A DNA stretch of 64,000 nt from Rhodanobacter sp. B04 (GCF_002001125.1 NZ_MUNV01000006.1:124001-188000); one strand, 5' to 3'; counted from the stretch's first letter, positions 8,610 through 18,704 are shown. Numbers and translations: made by a program. Notes: generated by a model from the letters alone, not told the origin.

Positions 8610-11600
8610 GCGCTCGCGTCCGATCTGTTCCACGGCAGGGTGGCGGACCACTTGGCCAGTCTGGCGCGCAAGCGGTCGAGGTAGAGGTAGATCACCGGCG
8701 TGGTGTACAGCGTGAAGACCTGGCTGAAAATCAGGCCGCCCATGACGGTGATGCCCAGCGGCTGGCGCAGCGAGGCGCCCTGGCCGATGCCGACGGCCAA
8801 CGGCACCGCGCCGAGCACGGCGGCGGCGGTGGTCATCATGATCGGGCGCAGACGCACCACGGCCGCATCGTGGATGGCCTTCTGCGGCTCATAACCTTCG
8901 TCACGCTGCAGGTGGATGGCGACATCGATCATCATGATCGCGTTCTTCTTGACGATGCCGATCAGCAGGATGATGCCGATCATCGCGATCACCGAGAACG
9001 GCGTGCCGAAGATCAGCAGGGCCAGGGTGGCGCCGATGCCCGCCGACGGCAGGGTGGAGAGAATGGTGATCGGATGCACGGTGTTCTCGTAGAGCATGCC
9101 GAGCACGATATAGACGGCCGCCAGCGCAGCGAGGATCAGCAGCGGCATGGTCGACATCGATTGCGCGTAGACCTGCGCGGCGCCCGCGAAGCTGCCGTGG
9201 ATCGAGGCTGGCAGGCCCAGCTCCTGCGAGACCTGGTTGATCGCCGCGGTGGCCTTGCTCAGCGAACCGCCGGGCGGCAGGTTGAACGAAATCGTGGCAG
9301 CCACCAGGCCACCCTGATGGCTGACCTGGGTGGCGGTGTGATTGCTGGTGTAAGTCGCCAACTGGGTAAACGGCACCATGGTTTCGCTTGACGTGCTGTC
9401 CGCGCTGCCGCTGGAGCTGCCACCCTTGGCGTTGGAGATGGCGTTGGTGAGCTGGTTGGCCTCGGCATTGGCGTTGAGCGCATTGGTGCTGGATGCCGTG
9501 CCCCGGCTCGCGGTCACCGCCGATACCTGCGTCACCGGCTTCACGAGGGCACTGGATATCTGCGTCTGCTGGGTGCCGCTCGCATTGCCTGCTGCCGTGC
9601 TGAAGCGCATGCGGTCGAGCATCTGCGGGTACTGCCAGTACTTCGGCGCCACTTCCATCACCACGTAGTACTGGTTGAGCTGGTTGTAGACGGTCGACAC
9701 CGTGCGCTGGCCGAAAGCGTCGTACAGCACGCTGTCGATCTGGTTCGGCGCAAAACCGTAGCGTGCGGACGTGGCGCGATCGAAGTTGACGTAGATCTGC
9801 AGGCCGTTCTGCTGCAGGTCCGAGTTCACGTCGGTCATCTGGCTGCGATCCTTGCCCAAGGCTGTCACCAGCTGCGGCACCCACTTGAACAGCGCGGTGG
9901 GGTCGTCGCTGGTCAGCGTGTACTGGTACTCGGCGGCGGACGAGCGGCCGCCGATATGCAGATCCTGCGCCGCCTGCAGGAATAGCTTGGCGCCGGACAC
10001 CGCATTGAGTTTCGGGCGCAGGCGATCGACCACCTGCGCCGCGGAGAGCTTGCGCTGCGCCAGCGGCTTGAGTTCGATGAACACGTTGGCGGTATTGAGC
10101 GCACGGCCACCGGTGAAACCCGCTACCGAGGCGACGGCGGGATCCTTCTGCACGATCGCCTGCAACTGCGCGAGCTTCTGTTCCATCGCCTGGAACGAGA
10201 TGCTCTGGTCGGCGATGATCTGGCCGATCAGGATGCCGTTGTCCTGCTCGGGGAAGAAGGTCGAGGGCACCAGCTTGATCAGCAGCACGTTGAGCACGAT
10301 CAGGCCGATCAGGGTCAGTCCGACCAGCAGCGCGTGATCGAGCACGGTGGTGAGCGAGCGGGAATACGCATTCTTGAAGCGCTCGAACTGCCGCTCGTAC
10401 CACAGCGCCCAGCGCGCCCTGGAGTGCAGCGTCTTGCGGTTGAGTACATAGGCCGCCATGGTCGGCGTGACCGTGAGCGAAATCACCAGCGAGAGCAGGA
10501 TCGCGATCGACAGCGTCACCGCGAACTCGTGGAACAGCAGGCCGACGATGCCCGGCATCAGCAGGATCGGCAGGAACACGGCGATCAGCGACAGGCTCAT
10601 CGAGATCACCGTGAAGCTGACCTCGGCGCTGCCGCGCAGGGCCGCCTCGCGCACGTCCATGCCGGATTCGACGTGGCGCACGATGTTCTCCAGCACCACC
10701 ACCGCATCGTCGACCACGAAACCGGTGCCGATGGTCAACGCCATCAGCGAGAGGTTGTCGATGCTGTAGCCGAGCAGGTACATCGGCCCGAACGTGCCGA
10801 CGATCGACAGCGGCAGCGCCACCGCCGGCACCAGGATCGCCCGCGGCGACTGCAGGAAGATGAAGACCACGCCGATGACCAGCAGCACGGCCATGAACAG
10901 GGTCCGCTCGGTGTCGTTCACCGCGGCGTTCACCGATTGCGAGCGGTCGATGGCGATGCCGATGTGCACATTGCGCGGCAGGGTCGCCTCGATCGACGGC
11001 AGCACCTTGCGGATCTGCGCCACGGTCTTGACGATGTTGCCGCCGGGCAGCGGATAGACGATGACGAGTACCGCATCCTTGCCGTTGTAGAGGCCCGCGT
11101 TGCGGATGTTTTCCGCGGAGTCCTCGACGTCGGCGACGTCGCGCAGCAGCACCGGCGCGTTGTTGCGATAGGCCACCACCAGGTCGCGATAAGGTGCCGC
11201 CTTGTTGATCTGGTCGTTCGAGGTGACCTCGAAGCGCTGGTCGCCCTGGTCGATGTGGCCCTTGGCACTGTTGGCATTGGCCGAGCTGATCGCGGCGCGC
11301 ACGTCCTCCAGGCCGATGCCGTAGCTGTTGAGCTGGTCGGGCTGCAATTCCACGCGCACCGACGGCAGCGCGCTGCCGCCCAGGGTGATCTGGCCCACGC
11401 CGTCGACCTGCGACAACTGCTGCTGGATCACCGAGTCGGCCGAATCGTAGAGCTGCGCGCGAGTCAGCGTGTTGGAGGTCAGCGCCAGCACCATGATCGG
11501 CGAATCGGCCGGGTTGAACTCGCGGTAGTTCGGGTTGCTGCGCAGCGTGGACGGCAGGTCGGCGCGCGAGGCCTGGATCGCCGCCTGCACATCGCGGGCG

Positions 11601-11911
11601 GCGCCATTGATGTCACGGCTCAGGCCGAACTGGATGACGATCTGCGCCGAACCGACCGAACTGGTGGAGGTCAGTTCGCTGACATCGGCGATCGTGCCGA
11701 GCCGCCGCTCCAGCGGCGCGGCCACGGTGGACGCCATGATGTTCGGGCTGGCGCCCGCCATGCTGGCCTGCACCACGATGACCGGGTAGGTGACGTTCGG
11801 CAGCGGCGCGACCGGTAGATGGAAATACGCGAGCAGTCCGGACAGCACGATCGCGACCGCCAGCAGCGTGGTCGCCACCGGGCGTTGGATGAACAGTCCC
11901 GGGATGCTCAC
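8606..11911 (-). CDS. mdtC: RND multidrug efflux permease, MdtC/MuxC type, with an extra insertion
   Basis: A 1101-residue inner-membrane proton-driven drug exporter of the HAE-1 RND family with 12 predicted helices. The proton-relay pair is present in GTGFVVDDAVVVLEN (Asp401, Asp402). MdtC and MuxC proteins are about 1025-1045 residues. The extra length is a low-complexity Ser/Ala/Asn/Thr-rich stretch at about residues 771-840 in the second large periplasmic loop, just before a conserved VPFTQLA segment. It overlaps both neighbours by four bases (ATGA), consistent with one transcript. In MdtABC/MuxABC pumps the two permeases form a hetero-trimer, and this is expected here. Substrates cannot be told from sequence. 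Confidence 0.92.
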   Translation of the reverse strand: MSIPGLFIQRPVATTLLAVAIVLSGLLAYFHLPVAPLPNVTYPVIVVQASMAGASPNIMASTVAAPLERRLGTIADVSELTSTSSVGSAQIVIQFGLSRDINGAARDVQAAIQASRADLPSTLRSNPNYREFNPADSPIMVLALTSNTLTRAQLYDSADSVIQQQLSQVDGVGQITLGGSALPSVRVELQPDQLNSYGIGLEDVRAAISSANANSAKGHIDQGDQRFEVTSNDQINKAAPYRDLVVAYRNNAPVLLRDVADVEDSAENIRNAGLYNGKDAVLVIVYPLPGGNIVKTVAQIRKVLPSIEATLPRNVHIGIAIDRSQSVNAAVNDTERTLFMAVLLVIGVVFIFLQSPRAILVPAVALPLSIVGTFGPMYLLGYSIDNLSLMALTIGTGFVVDDAVVVLENIVRHVESGMDVREAALRGSAEVSFTVISMSLSLIAVFLPILLMPGIVGLLFHEFAVTLSIAILLSLVISLTVTPTMAAYVLNRKTLHSRARWALWYERQFERFKNAYSRSLTTVLDHALLVGLTLIGLIVLNVLLIKLVPSTFFPEQDNGILIGQIIADQSISFQAMEQKLAQLQAIVQKDPAVASVAGFTGGRALNTANVFIELKPLAQRKLSAAQVVDRLRPKLNAVSGAKLFLQAAQDLHIGGRSSAAEYQYTLTSDDPTALFKWVPQLVTALGKDRSQMTDVNSDLQQNGLQIYVNFDRATSARYGFAPNQIDSVLYDAFGQRTVSTVYNQLNQYYVVMEVAPKYWQYPQMLDRMRFSTAAGNASGTQQTQISSALVKPVTQVSAVTASRGTASSTNALNANAEANQLTNAISNAKGGSSSGSADSTSSETMVPFTQLATYTSNHTATQVSHQGGLVAATISFNLPPGGSLSKATAAINQVSQELGLPASIHGSFAGAAQVYAQSMSTMPLLILAALAAVYIVLGMLYENTVHPITILSTLPSAGIGATLALLIFGTPFSVIAMIGIILLIGIVKKNAIMMIDVAIHLQRDEGYEPQKAIHDAAVVRLRPIMMTTAAAVLGAVPLAVGIGQGASLRQPLGITVMGGLIFSQVFTLYTTPVIYLYLDRLRARLAKWSATLPWNRSDASA

Positions 11912-14900
11912 GGCGTGTGCTCGGATGCCTGTCCGGACGTCTGTTCGGGGCGCTTGCGCTGGAAGCGCTGCGCCAGACGGTCAAAGAGCAGGTAGATCAC
12001 CGGGGTGGTGAACAGGGTCAGCATCTGGCTCAGCGTCAGGCCGCCGATGATGGCCAGGCCGAGCGGCCGGCGCAGCTCCGAGCCGGTGCCGGTGCCCAGC
12101 AGCATCGGCAACGCACCGAGCATCGCCGCCAGCGTCGTCATCAGGATCGGCCGGAAGCGCAACAGCGAGGCTTCGAAGATTGCCTCCTCGGGCGGCTTGC
12201 CATGCTCGCGCTCGGCCTCGAGCGCGAAGTCCACGATCATGATCGCGTTCTTTTTCACGATGCCGATCAGCAACACGATGCCGATGATGCCGATCACGTC
12301 CAGGTCGCTGCCCGCGATCATCAGCGAAAGCAGCGCGCCGATGCCGGCCGAGGGCAGGGTCGAGAGGATCGTCACCGGATGGATGAAACTCTCGTAGAGC
12401 ACGCCGAGCACGATGTAGACGGCGACCAGCGCCGCGACCAGCAGGTACACCTCGCTCGACAGCGAATCCTGGAAGGCCTGTGCGGCGCCCTGGAACGACG
12501 AGGTGATCGAAGGCGGCAGCTGCACCGCCTGCTCGGCCTGATTGACCTCGGCCACCGCCTTGCTCAGCGAGGCGTCCTTGGCCAGGTTGAACGAGATGGT
12601 GACGGCGGGGAACTGGGCCAGATGGCTGATCACCAGCGGCGACTTGGTGACCTTGATGGTGGCGATGCCTTTCAGCGGCACCTGGCCGCTGCTGCTGGTC
12701 TGGCTGGGCAGGTACAGGTCGCCCAGCGACTCGATCGTCGGCAGGCTGGCGGGCTTGGCGACCAGGATCACGCGATACTGGCTGGACTGGTCGAAGATCG
12801 TCGACACGATGCGCTGGCCCAGCGCGTCGTACAGCGCGTTGTCGATCGTCGCCGCGGTAATGCCGTAACGCGCGGCCAGCTGGCGATTGACCTCGACGTC
12901 CACGCTGAGGCCATCGTTGTTCAGGTCGCTGGTGACGTCGGTGATCGAGCCGATCTTCTTCATGCGCGCGATCAGCGCGGGCACGTATTGCATGAAGGCC
13001 TGCTGGTTGGGTCCGCGCAGCACGAACTGGTACTGGTTGGGCGACACCGTGGTATCGAGGGTCAGATCCTGTTCGGGTTGCAGGTACAGCTTGATGCCGG
13101 GGATGTTCGCCACTTCGCCTTGAATGCGCCGGGCTATTTCCGCGGCGGTCTCCGGGCGATCGTCGCGCGCCTTGAGGTTGATCAGGAAGCGGCCGTTGTT
13201 GAGCGTGGTATTGGTGCCGTCGATGCCGACGTACGAGGTCAGCCCGGTGACGTCGGCATCCTTGAGGATTGCCTCCGCCAGCGCCCCCTGGCGCTCCACC
13301 ATCGCGCTGTAGGACACCGAGTTGTCGGCGATGCTGATGCCCTGGATCACGCCCACGTCCTGCGTCGGGAACAGGCCCTTGGGGATCATGATGTACAGGA
13401 TCACGGTCAGCGCCAGGGTCGCCAGGAAGATCAGCAGGGTCAGCGTCTGGTGCTTCAGGACGACGCGCAGGCCGCGTTCGTAGCCAGCCAGGGTCTTGTT
13501 GAACAGGCCTTCGCTGATCCGCTCGAAACGGCTCGGATGCCGCTCCGCCTGCGCCCGCAGCAGGCGGGCGCAGAGCATCGGCACCAGGGTCAGCGAGACC
13601 ACGCCCGAGAGCACGATGGTGACCGCCAGGGTGACCGCGAACTCGCTGAACAGGCGACCGATCACGCCACCCATGAACAGCAGCGGGATCAGCACCGCGA
13701 TCAGCGAGACGGTCAGCGACACGATGGTGAAGCCGATCTGCCCGGCGCCGGTCAGGGCCGCCTCCAGCGGCGTCATGCCTTCTTCCAGATAGCGCACGAT
13801 GTTCTCGATCATCACGATCGAGTCGTCGACGACGAAGCCGGTGGCGATGATCAGCGCCATCAGCGAGAGGTTGTCGATCGAGTAGTTCAGTTCGTACATC
13901 ATCGCCAGCGTGCCGATCAGCGACACCGGCACGGAAATGCTCGGGATGATCGTGGCCGGCAGGTTGCGCAGGAACACGAAGATCACCAGCACCACCAGCA
14001 CGATCGCCAGCACCAGCTCGAACGCCGCATCGGTGACCGACGAACGGATCACGCCGGTGCTGTCGGACACCACCTCGACCTTCATCCCCGCCGGCAGCGT
14101 GGATTCCAGCTCGGGCAGCTCCTTCATGATCTGGTTGACGGTGGCGATCACGTTGGCGCCCGGCTGGCGCTGCACGTTGAGCACGATCGCCTGGGTCTTG
14201 TTGAACCAGGCACCCTGCTCGGTGTTCTGTGCGGACTGGGTGACCTTGGCGACGTCGCGCAGGTAGACCGGCGCACCGTTCTGGTAGGAGATCACCGTGG
14301 CCAGGTAATCCTCGGGGTTCTCGATCTGGTCGTTGCCGTTGATCGTGTAGTCGAGCTTCGGGCCGTCGAAATTGCCCTTCGGCTGGCTGACGTTGACGTT
14401 TGCGATCAGCGAACGCAGGTCGTCGATGTTGAGTCCGTAGGCGGCCAGCTTCTGCGGGTCCGCCTCGACCCTGACCGCCGGCACGTTGCCGCCGGCCGGG
14501 GTGACCAGGCCGACGCCGGACACTTCGGAAATCTTCGCGCCGAGCCGGTTGTTGGCGACGTCCTGCAACTGCGGCAGCGACATCGAGCTGGAGGTGACCG
14601 CCAGGGTGAGGATCGGCTGGTCGGCCGGATTCACCTTGGCATACGTCGGCGGTGCCGGCAGACCGCTGGGCAGCAGGCTGTTGGAAGCGTTGATCGCCTC
14701 CTGCACGTTCTGCTCGGCGACATCGAGGTTGAGCGCGAGATTGAACTGCAGCGTGATGACCGACGCCCCGGCGGAGCTGTTCGAGGTCATCTGCTGCAGG
14801 CCGGGGATCTCGCCCAGCTGCACTTCCAGCGGCGCGGTCACCGTGGTCGCCATCACCGTGGGGCTGGCGCCGGGGTAGAAGGTCTGGATCTGGATCGTCG

Positions 14901-15027
14901 GGTAATCGACATCGGGCAGCGACGACACCGGCAGGAAACGCACCGCGACCAGGCCCACCAGCACCAGGGCGATCATCAGCAGCGACGTCGCCACCGGCCT
15001 GAGGACGAACAGGCGGGAAATGTTCAT
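11908..15027 (-). CDS. mdtB: RND multidrug efflux permease, MdtB/MuxB type
   Basis: A 1039-residue RND permease, the first of two in the operon and of normal length for MdtB/MuxB. It has the usual start MNISRLFVLRPVATSLLMIALVLVG, the proton-relay aspartates in ATGFVVDDSIVMIEN (Asp401, Asp402), and a C-terminal half repeating the same fold, including GIVLLIGIVKKNAIMIVDFA. MdtB-like subunits partner with MdtC-like subunits, and the shared operon supports this. The start lies 17 bases after the adaptor gene, and its stop overlaps the ATG of the next permease. The C-terminal tail after residue 1015 is hydrophilic. Confidence 0.93.
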   Translation of the reverse strand: MNISRLFVLRPVATSLLMIALVLVGLVAVRFLPVSSLPDVDYPTIQIQTFYPGASPTVMATTVTAPLEVQLGEIPGLQQMTSNSSAGASVITLQFNLALNLDVAEQNVQEAINASNSLLPSGLPAPPTYAKVNPADQPILTLAVTSSSMSLPQLQDVANNRLGAKISEVSGVGLVTPAGGNVPAVRVEADPQKLAAYGLNIDDLRSLIANVNVSQPKGNFDGPKLDYTINGNDQIENPEDYLATVISYQNGAPVYLRDVAKVTQSAQNTEQGAWFNKTQAIVLNVQRQPGANVIATVNQIMKELPELESTLPAGMKVEVVSDSTGVIRSSVTDAAFELVLAIVLVVLVIFVFLRNLPATIIPSISVPVSLIGTLAMMYELNYSIDNLSLMALIIATGFVVDDSIVMIENIVRYLEEGMTPLEAALTGAGQIGFTIVSLTVSLIAVLIPLLFMGGVIGRLFSEFAVTLAVTIVLSGVVSLTLVPMLCARLLRAQAERHPSRFERISEGLFNKTLAGYERGLRVVLKHQTLTLLIFLATLALTVILYIMIPKGLFPTQDVGVIQGISIADNSVSYSAMVERQGALAEAILKDADVTGLTSYVGIDGTNTTLNNGRFLINLKARDDRPETAAEIARRIQGEVANIPGIKLYLQPEQDLTLDTTVSPNQYQFVLRGPNQQAFMQYVPALIARMKKIGSITDVTSDLNNDGLSVDVEVNRQLAARYGITAATIDNALYDALGQRIVSTIFDQSSQYRVILVAKPASLPTIESLGDLYLPSQTSSSGQVPLKGIATIKVTKSPLVISHLAQFPAVTISFNLAKDASLSKAVAEVNQAEQAVQLPPSITSSFQGAAQAFQDSLSSEVYLLVAALVAVYIVLGVLYESFIHPVTILSTLPSAGIGALLSLMIAGSDLDVIGIIGIVLLIGIVKKNAIMIVDFALEAEREHGKPPEEAIFEASLLRFRPILMTTLAAMLGALPMLLGTGTGSELRRPLGLAIIGGLTLSQMLTLFTTPVIYLLFDRLAQRFQRKRPEQTSGQASEHTP

Positions 15028-15044
15028 CGGGTCGTCGCCGCCGC

Positions 15045-16304
15045 TTACGAAGCTTGGGAGGCGGAGGCGGTACCGTGTATCCGCTTCCTGCCCTGTTGCG
15101 GTGTGCGTGCTGCAGATGAAGCGGGCGCTGAGGTGCTCCCTGCTTCTGCCGGCTTCGCCGCCGCGAGCTTGACCTTGGCGCCGTCGCTCAAGCGATCCAT
15201 GCCGTCGGTGACCACGACCTGGCCGGCCGCGAGGCCCGCCAGGATCACCGTATTCTTGCCGTCGCTGGGGCCCTGGGTCACCTTGTGCACGGAGACGGTG
15301 TCGTCGGCGTTGACCAGGTAGACGTAATCCCCGGGCGCGCCGCTCTGCACGGCAGGTGTCGGCACCAGCACCGCATTCTGCAGCGTGTCGACCAAAAGTT
15401 TCACGTTGACGAATTCGTTCGGAAACAACGCCTCGTCGTCATTCGGAATGGTTGCGCGCAGGCTCACCGTGCCAGTGCTGGTAGCCATCTGGTTGCCGAG
15501 CGCGTACAGCGTGCCGGTGGCGATCTGCTTGCTGTTGTCGCTGTCATAGACCGCCACGGCGAGCTTTGCGTTGGCGCTGTTGAAGCGCTGCAGCACTTTC
15601 GCCAGCGAGTTCTGCGGCACGGTGAACTGCACCGTGGTCGGCTTCATGGTGGTGATCGTCACGATGCCCGGCGAGGTGGACTGGGTGACGTAGTTGCCGG
15701 GATCGACCAGGCGCAGCCCGACCCGCCCGGCGACCGGTGCGGTGATGTGGCAGTAAGCGAGGTCGAGATCGTATTGCGCGATGCTCGCCTGATCCGCCTT
15801 GACCGCGGCCTCGTCCTGCTGGACCGTGAACTGCTGGTCGGCATAGGTCTGCTCGGCAATCGATTTCTGCGCGTGCAGCTGCGTATAGCGGGCCAGGTCG
15901 GCACGGGCCTGGGCCAGGGTCGCCTGGTCCTTGGCCAATTGCGCCTGGGCCTGTTGCTTGTTGATCTCGTACTGGCGCGGGTCGATCTGCGCGAGGAACT
16001 GCCCCTTGGTCACGTCCTGGCCCTCCCGATAGCCGACGGCCGTCAGGTAGCCGCTCAATTGCGGCAGCACGTTGACGGTGGCGACCGGCGTCACCGTGCC
16101 CAGCTCGCTCAGGATTTCCGGCATGCTGCCCAGGGTGGCGGTGGCGGCGCTCACCACTTGCGCGGGCGTGCCGGTTTTCTCCCTCTTGCCAGTGAGGAGG
16201 TGGAACACGACCAGGGCAACCAGCACCACGATGACGACTACCGTGATCAGCAGACCGCGTCTTTGGTGGGAGTGTCCGGCTGCTTTCGTGGTGTCGGCAC
16301 TCAT
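15045..16304 (-). CDS. mdtA: Periplasmic adaptor (membrane fusion protein), MdtA/MuxA type
   Basis: A 419-residue adaptor that links the RND permeases to the outer-membrane channel. It has a single N-terminal membrane helix (about 18-40), a barrel-sandwich domain split by an alpha-helical hairpin (QQAQAQLAKDQATLAQARADL and the following helix), the lipoyl half-motif AYCHITAPVAGRVGLRLVDPGNYV, and a beta-barrel domain. The C-terminal 40 residues are Ala/Pro/Ser-rich. It is first in the operon, with a GGAG site 8 bases before its ATG and a plausible sigma-70 promoter upstream. No regulator gene is adjacent, unlike loci where a two-component system flanks mdtABC. Confidence 0.92.
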   Translation of the reverse strand: MSADTTKAAGHSHQRRGLLITVVVIVVLVALVVFHLLTGKREKTGTPAQVVSAATATLGSMPEILSELGTVTPVATVNVLPQLSGYLTAVGYREGQDVTKGQFLAQIDPRQYEINKQQAQAQLAKDQATLAQARADLARYTQLHAQKSIAEQTYADQQFTVQQDEAAVKADQASIAQYDLDLAYCHITAPVAGRVGLRLVDPGNYVTQSTSPGIVTITTMKPTTVQFTVPQNSLAKVLQRFNSANAKLAVAVYDSDNSKQIATGTLYALGNQMATSTGTVSLRATIPNDDEALFPNEFVNVKLLVDTLQNAVLVPTPAVQSGAPGDYVYLVNADDTVSVHKVTQGPSDGKNTVILAGLAAGQVVVTDGMDRLSDGAKVKLAAAKPAEAGSTSAPASSAARTPQQGRKRIHGTASASQAS

Positions 16305-16332
16305 AGGACCATCTCCGGGGCGCCCAATAGCT

Positions 16333-16360
16333 TCTTTACTACAGCACTTTTGTTTGTCAA
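16333..16360 (-). promoter_or_regulatory. Possible sigma-70 promoter of the efflux operon
   Basis: On the minus strand a perfect TTGACA (16355-16360) is followed after 16 bases by TAAAGA (16333-16338), a weak -10 match. It lies 29 bases upstream of the adaptor start. Plausible by position and the -35 match only. Confidence 0.4.
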
Positions 16361-16483
16361 AGCAGCGTCATCATCGAGGCGGCGGAGCCAGCGCCGGGAT
16401 GGCTGGCGGAGTGCTAGCTAACGGTTCGTCGTGCGCAAGGTTGACGCAAGAATTTGCACTTCGCCGGTGGCAGACCGTGCACC

Positions 16484-17266
16484 TCAAGGCAGGCGCGGCG
16501 GCAGCAATTTGATCTCGAACAGTTTCGGCCAGCGCTTGCCGGTGACGAACAGGCGGTCGTGGCTGGCGTCGTAGGCAATCCCGTTGAGCACGTCATTGCC
16601 GGGGTCGGGCAGCTTGCCCACATCGAGCAGGCCGCTGAGATCGATCCAGCCCACGACGTGGCCGGTGGCCGGATCGATCCGCGCAATGCGGTTGGTCAGC
16701 CAGACGTTGGCGTAGATCTCGCCCTTCACCCATTCCAGTTCGTTGAGATTGGTCACCGGCACGCCGTCGGCCATCACCATGATGCTGCCGGTGGTGGCCA
16801 GCGTCTCCGGGTCGAGAATGCGCAACACGGCGGAGCCGTCGCTCATGTAGAGGTGATGGTCGTCGCGGGTCAGCGCCCAGCCTTCGCCCGGGTAAGCGAA
16901 GCTGCGTTGCTGCCTGAAGCTGCCGAGGTCGTAGACGAAGCCGAGCTGGCTTTGCCAGGTGAGCTGCACCAGATGGTTTTTCCAGTCCACGATGCCTTCG
17001 CCGAAATACTGCGACGGCACGTCATGGCTTTGCACCACCTTGCCGGTTTCGAGCACCACCTTGCGCACGGTCGATTCGCCGGCTTCGCCGGTGCTTTCGT
17101 AGAGATAGCCGTCCTTGTAGAACAGGCCTTCGGTGTAGGCCCCCGTATCGTGCGGATAGACATGCACGATCTTGTAGCCGTACACCGGCACAGTCGCCTG
17201 CGCGATGCTGCTGCCCAGCAGCAGGGCGATGGCAAGGACCGTGGTCAGGCATGGCGATCGGATCAT
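16484..17266 (-). CDS. Glutaminyl-peptide cyclotransferase (glutamine cyclotransferase)
   Basis: A 260-residue exported protein with a signal peptide of about 24 residues ending in AQA. The body is a five-bladed beta-propeller of the bacterial/plant QC type: YGYKIVHVYPHDTGAYTEGLFY at the start, GEGIVDWKNHLVQLTW, GWALTRDDHHLYMSDGS, LNELEWVKGEIYANVW, and LNGIAYDASHDRLFVTGKRWPKLFEI. These enzymes convert N-terminal glutamine to pyroglutamate, releasing ammonia, and act in the periplasm. A longer open frame exists upstream, but the signal peptide sets the start at 17266. It lies 40 bases after dbpA on the same strand, so the two may share a transcript. Confidence 0.92.
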   Translation of the reverse strand: MIRSPCLTTVLAIALLLGSSIAQATVPVYGYKIVHVYPHDTGAYTEGLFYKDGYLYESTGEAGESTVRKVVLETGKVVQSHDVPSQYFGEGIVDWKNHLVQLTWQSQLGFVYDLGSFRQQRSFAYPGEGWALTRDDHHLYMSDGSAVLRILDPETLATTGSIMVMADGVPVTNLNELEWVKGEIYANVWLTNRIARIDPATGHVVGWIDLSGLLDVGKLPDPGNDVLNGIAYDASHDRLFVTGKRWPKLFEIKLLPPRLP

Positions 17267-17306
17267 CGGGGCGGCTTCGGGTCGGGTGGAGGGCGGCGCC
17301 GGGTGC

Positions 17307-18704
17307 TCAGCCGAGCGAGCGCACGCGGAAGTTGCGGCCTTTGATCTTGCCGGCGCGCAAACGTTCCAGTGCCTTGTTCGCCAGCGCGCGGCTGATCGCG
17401 ACGTAGGCGCGGGTGGCGAATACGTCGATCTTGCCGATGTCGTTCGCGTCGAGTCCCGCCTCGCCGGTGAGCGCACCGAGGATGTCGCCGGGGCGCAGCT
17501 TGTCCTGGCGCCCGGCGTCGATCACCAGGGTCTTCATCGGCGCGAGGTGCAAGGTCTTGCCCCTGGAAGCGGGTAAACCCCGAGCCGGCGCGAGCTTCAG
17601 CGGACGCCACGGCAACGGCGTACCGGTCAGCTCCTCGATGTTGGCGGCCTTCGGCCGCTCGCGCGACGAGCACAGCGTGATCGCCAGACCCGATTGCCCG
17701 GCGCGGCCGGTGCGGCCGATCCGGTGCGTGTGCGTCTCCGGGTCATGCGCGATGTCATAGCTCACCACCAGCGGCAGTGCCACGATGTCCAGCCCGCGCG
17801 CGGCGACGTCGGTGGCGACCAGCACCGCGCAACTGCGGTTGGCAAAACGCACCAGCACCTCGTCGCGGTCGCGCTGCTCCATGTCGCCGTGCAGCGCCAG
17901 CGCCGAAAAGCCGCGGTGGTCCAGTTCCTGCGCCACGGCGTCCACTTCGCGGCGCATGTTGCAGAACACCAGCGCATGCTGTCCGCGTTCGCTGCCGAGC
18001 AGCTGCGCCAGCGCATCGGGCTTCTGTGCCGGCTCCACCTCGATGAATTGTTGTTCGATCGCCGGTTTCGCCTCGGCCGGAGCCTCCACCGTGATCTGGA
18101 CCGGATTCTTCTGCACGCGCTGGCTCACTGCGCGGATCTCGTCGGGATAGGTCGCCGAAAACAGCAAGGTCTGATGATGCTTGGCGATGCGCCCGATGAT
18201 GTCGTCGATCGCCTCGCTGAAACCCATGTCGAGCATGCGGTCGGCCTCGTCCAGCACCAGCACCTTGATGCCGCCGCCGTGCAGGCTTTCACGCTTCAGA
18301 TGCTCCTGCACGCGCCCCGGCGTGCCAACCACGATATGCGGATCATGCGTCAGCGAGGCCAGCTGCGGCCCCAGCGGCATGCCGCCGCACAGGGTCAGCA
18401 GCTTCACGTTGGGGATGTTCGCTGCCAGCTTGCGGATCGCCTTGCTGACCTGGTCGGCCAGTTCGCGGGTCGGGCACAGCACCAGCGCCTGCAGCCGGAT
18501 CGTGTCCACGTCCAGCGATTGCAGCAGGCTGAGGCCGAACGCGGCGGTCTTGCCGCTGCCGGTCTGCGCCTGCGCGATCACGTCGCGGCCTTGCAGCATC
18601 GGCGGCAGGCTTTGTTCCTGCACCGGCGTCATCGTGGTGTAGCCAAGGGTTTCCAGGCTGGCGAGCAGGGCGGGTTTGAGCGGGAGTGCATGGAAATCGG
18701 TCAT
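17307..18704 (-). CDS. dbpA: ATP-dependent RNA helicase DbpA
   Basis: A 465-residue DEAD-box helicase close in length to E. coli DbpA (457). Motifs in order: Q-motif region TPVQEQSLP, motif I AQTGSGKTAAF, LDEADRMLDMGFSEA (motif II), SAT (motif III), VATDVAARGLD and HRIGRTGRAGQSG (motifs V-VI). The C-terminal 75 residues (MKTLVIDAGRQDKLRPGDIL and the following segment) match the DbpA RNA-binding domain, which recognises hairpin 92 of 23S rRNA. The role is large-subunit ribosome assembly in the cytoplasm. The start MTDFHALPL is the conserved DbpA N-terminus; a 12-codon upstream extension is rejected. An OsmC-family gene lies 57 bases upstream. Confidence 0.95.
   Translation of the reverse strand: MTDFHALPLKPALLASLETLGYTTMTPVQEQSLPPMLQGRDVIAQAQTGSGKTAAFGLSLLQSLDVDTIRLQALVLCPTRELADQVSKAIRKLAANIPNVKLLTLCGGMPLGPQLASLTHDPHIVVGTPGRVQEHLKRESLHGGGIKVLVLDEADRMLDMGFSEAIDDIIGRIAKHHQTLLFSATYPDEIRAVSQRVQKNPVQITVEAPAEAKPAIEQQFIEVEPAQKPDALAQLLGSERGQHALVFCNMRREVDAVAQELDHRGFSALALHGDMEQRDRDEVLVRFANRSCAVLVATDVAARGLDIVALPLVVSYDIAHDPETHTHRIGRTGRAGQSGLAITLCSSRERPKAANIEELTGTPLPWRPLKLAPARGLPASRGKTLHLAPMKTLVIDAGRQDKLRPGDILGALTGEAGLDANDIGKIDVFATRAYVAISRALANKALERLRAGKIKGRNFRVRSLG

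Noticed and set aside
8606..15027. Two permeases as a duplicated or frameshifted single gene
   Set aside because: Both are full length with intact proton-relay aspartates and different sequences, as expected for MdtB/MdtC-type pairs.
11917..15321. 1134-codon plus-strand open frame
   Set aside because: It is antisense to two intact RND permease genes; the translation is His/Arg/Gln-rich repeats typical of high-GC shadow frames.
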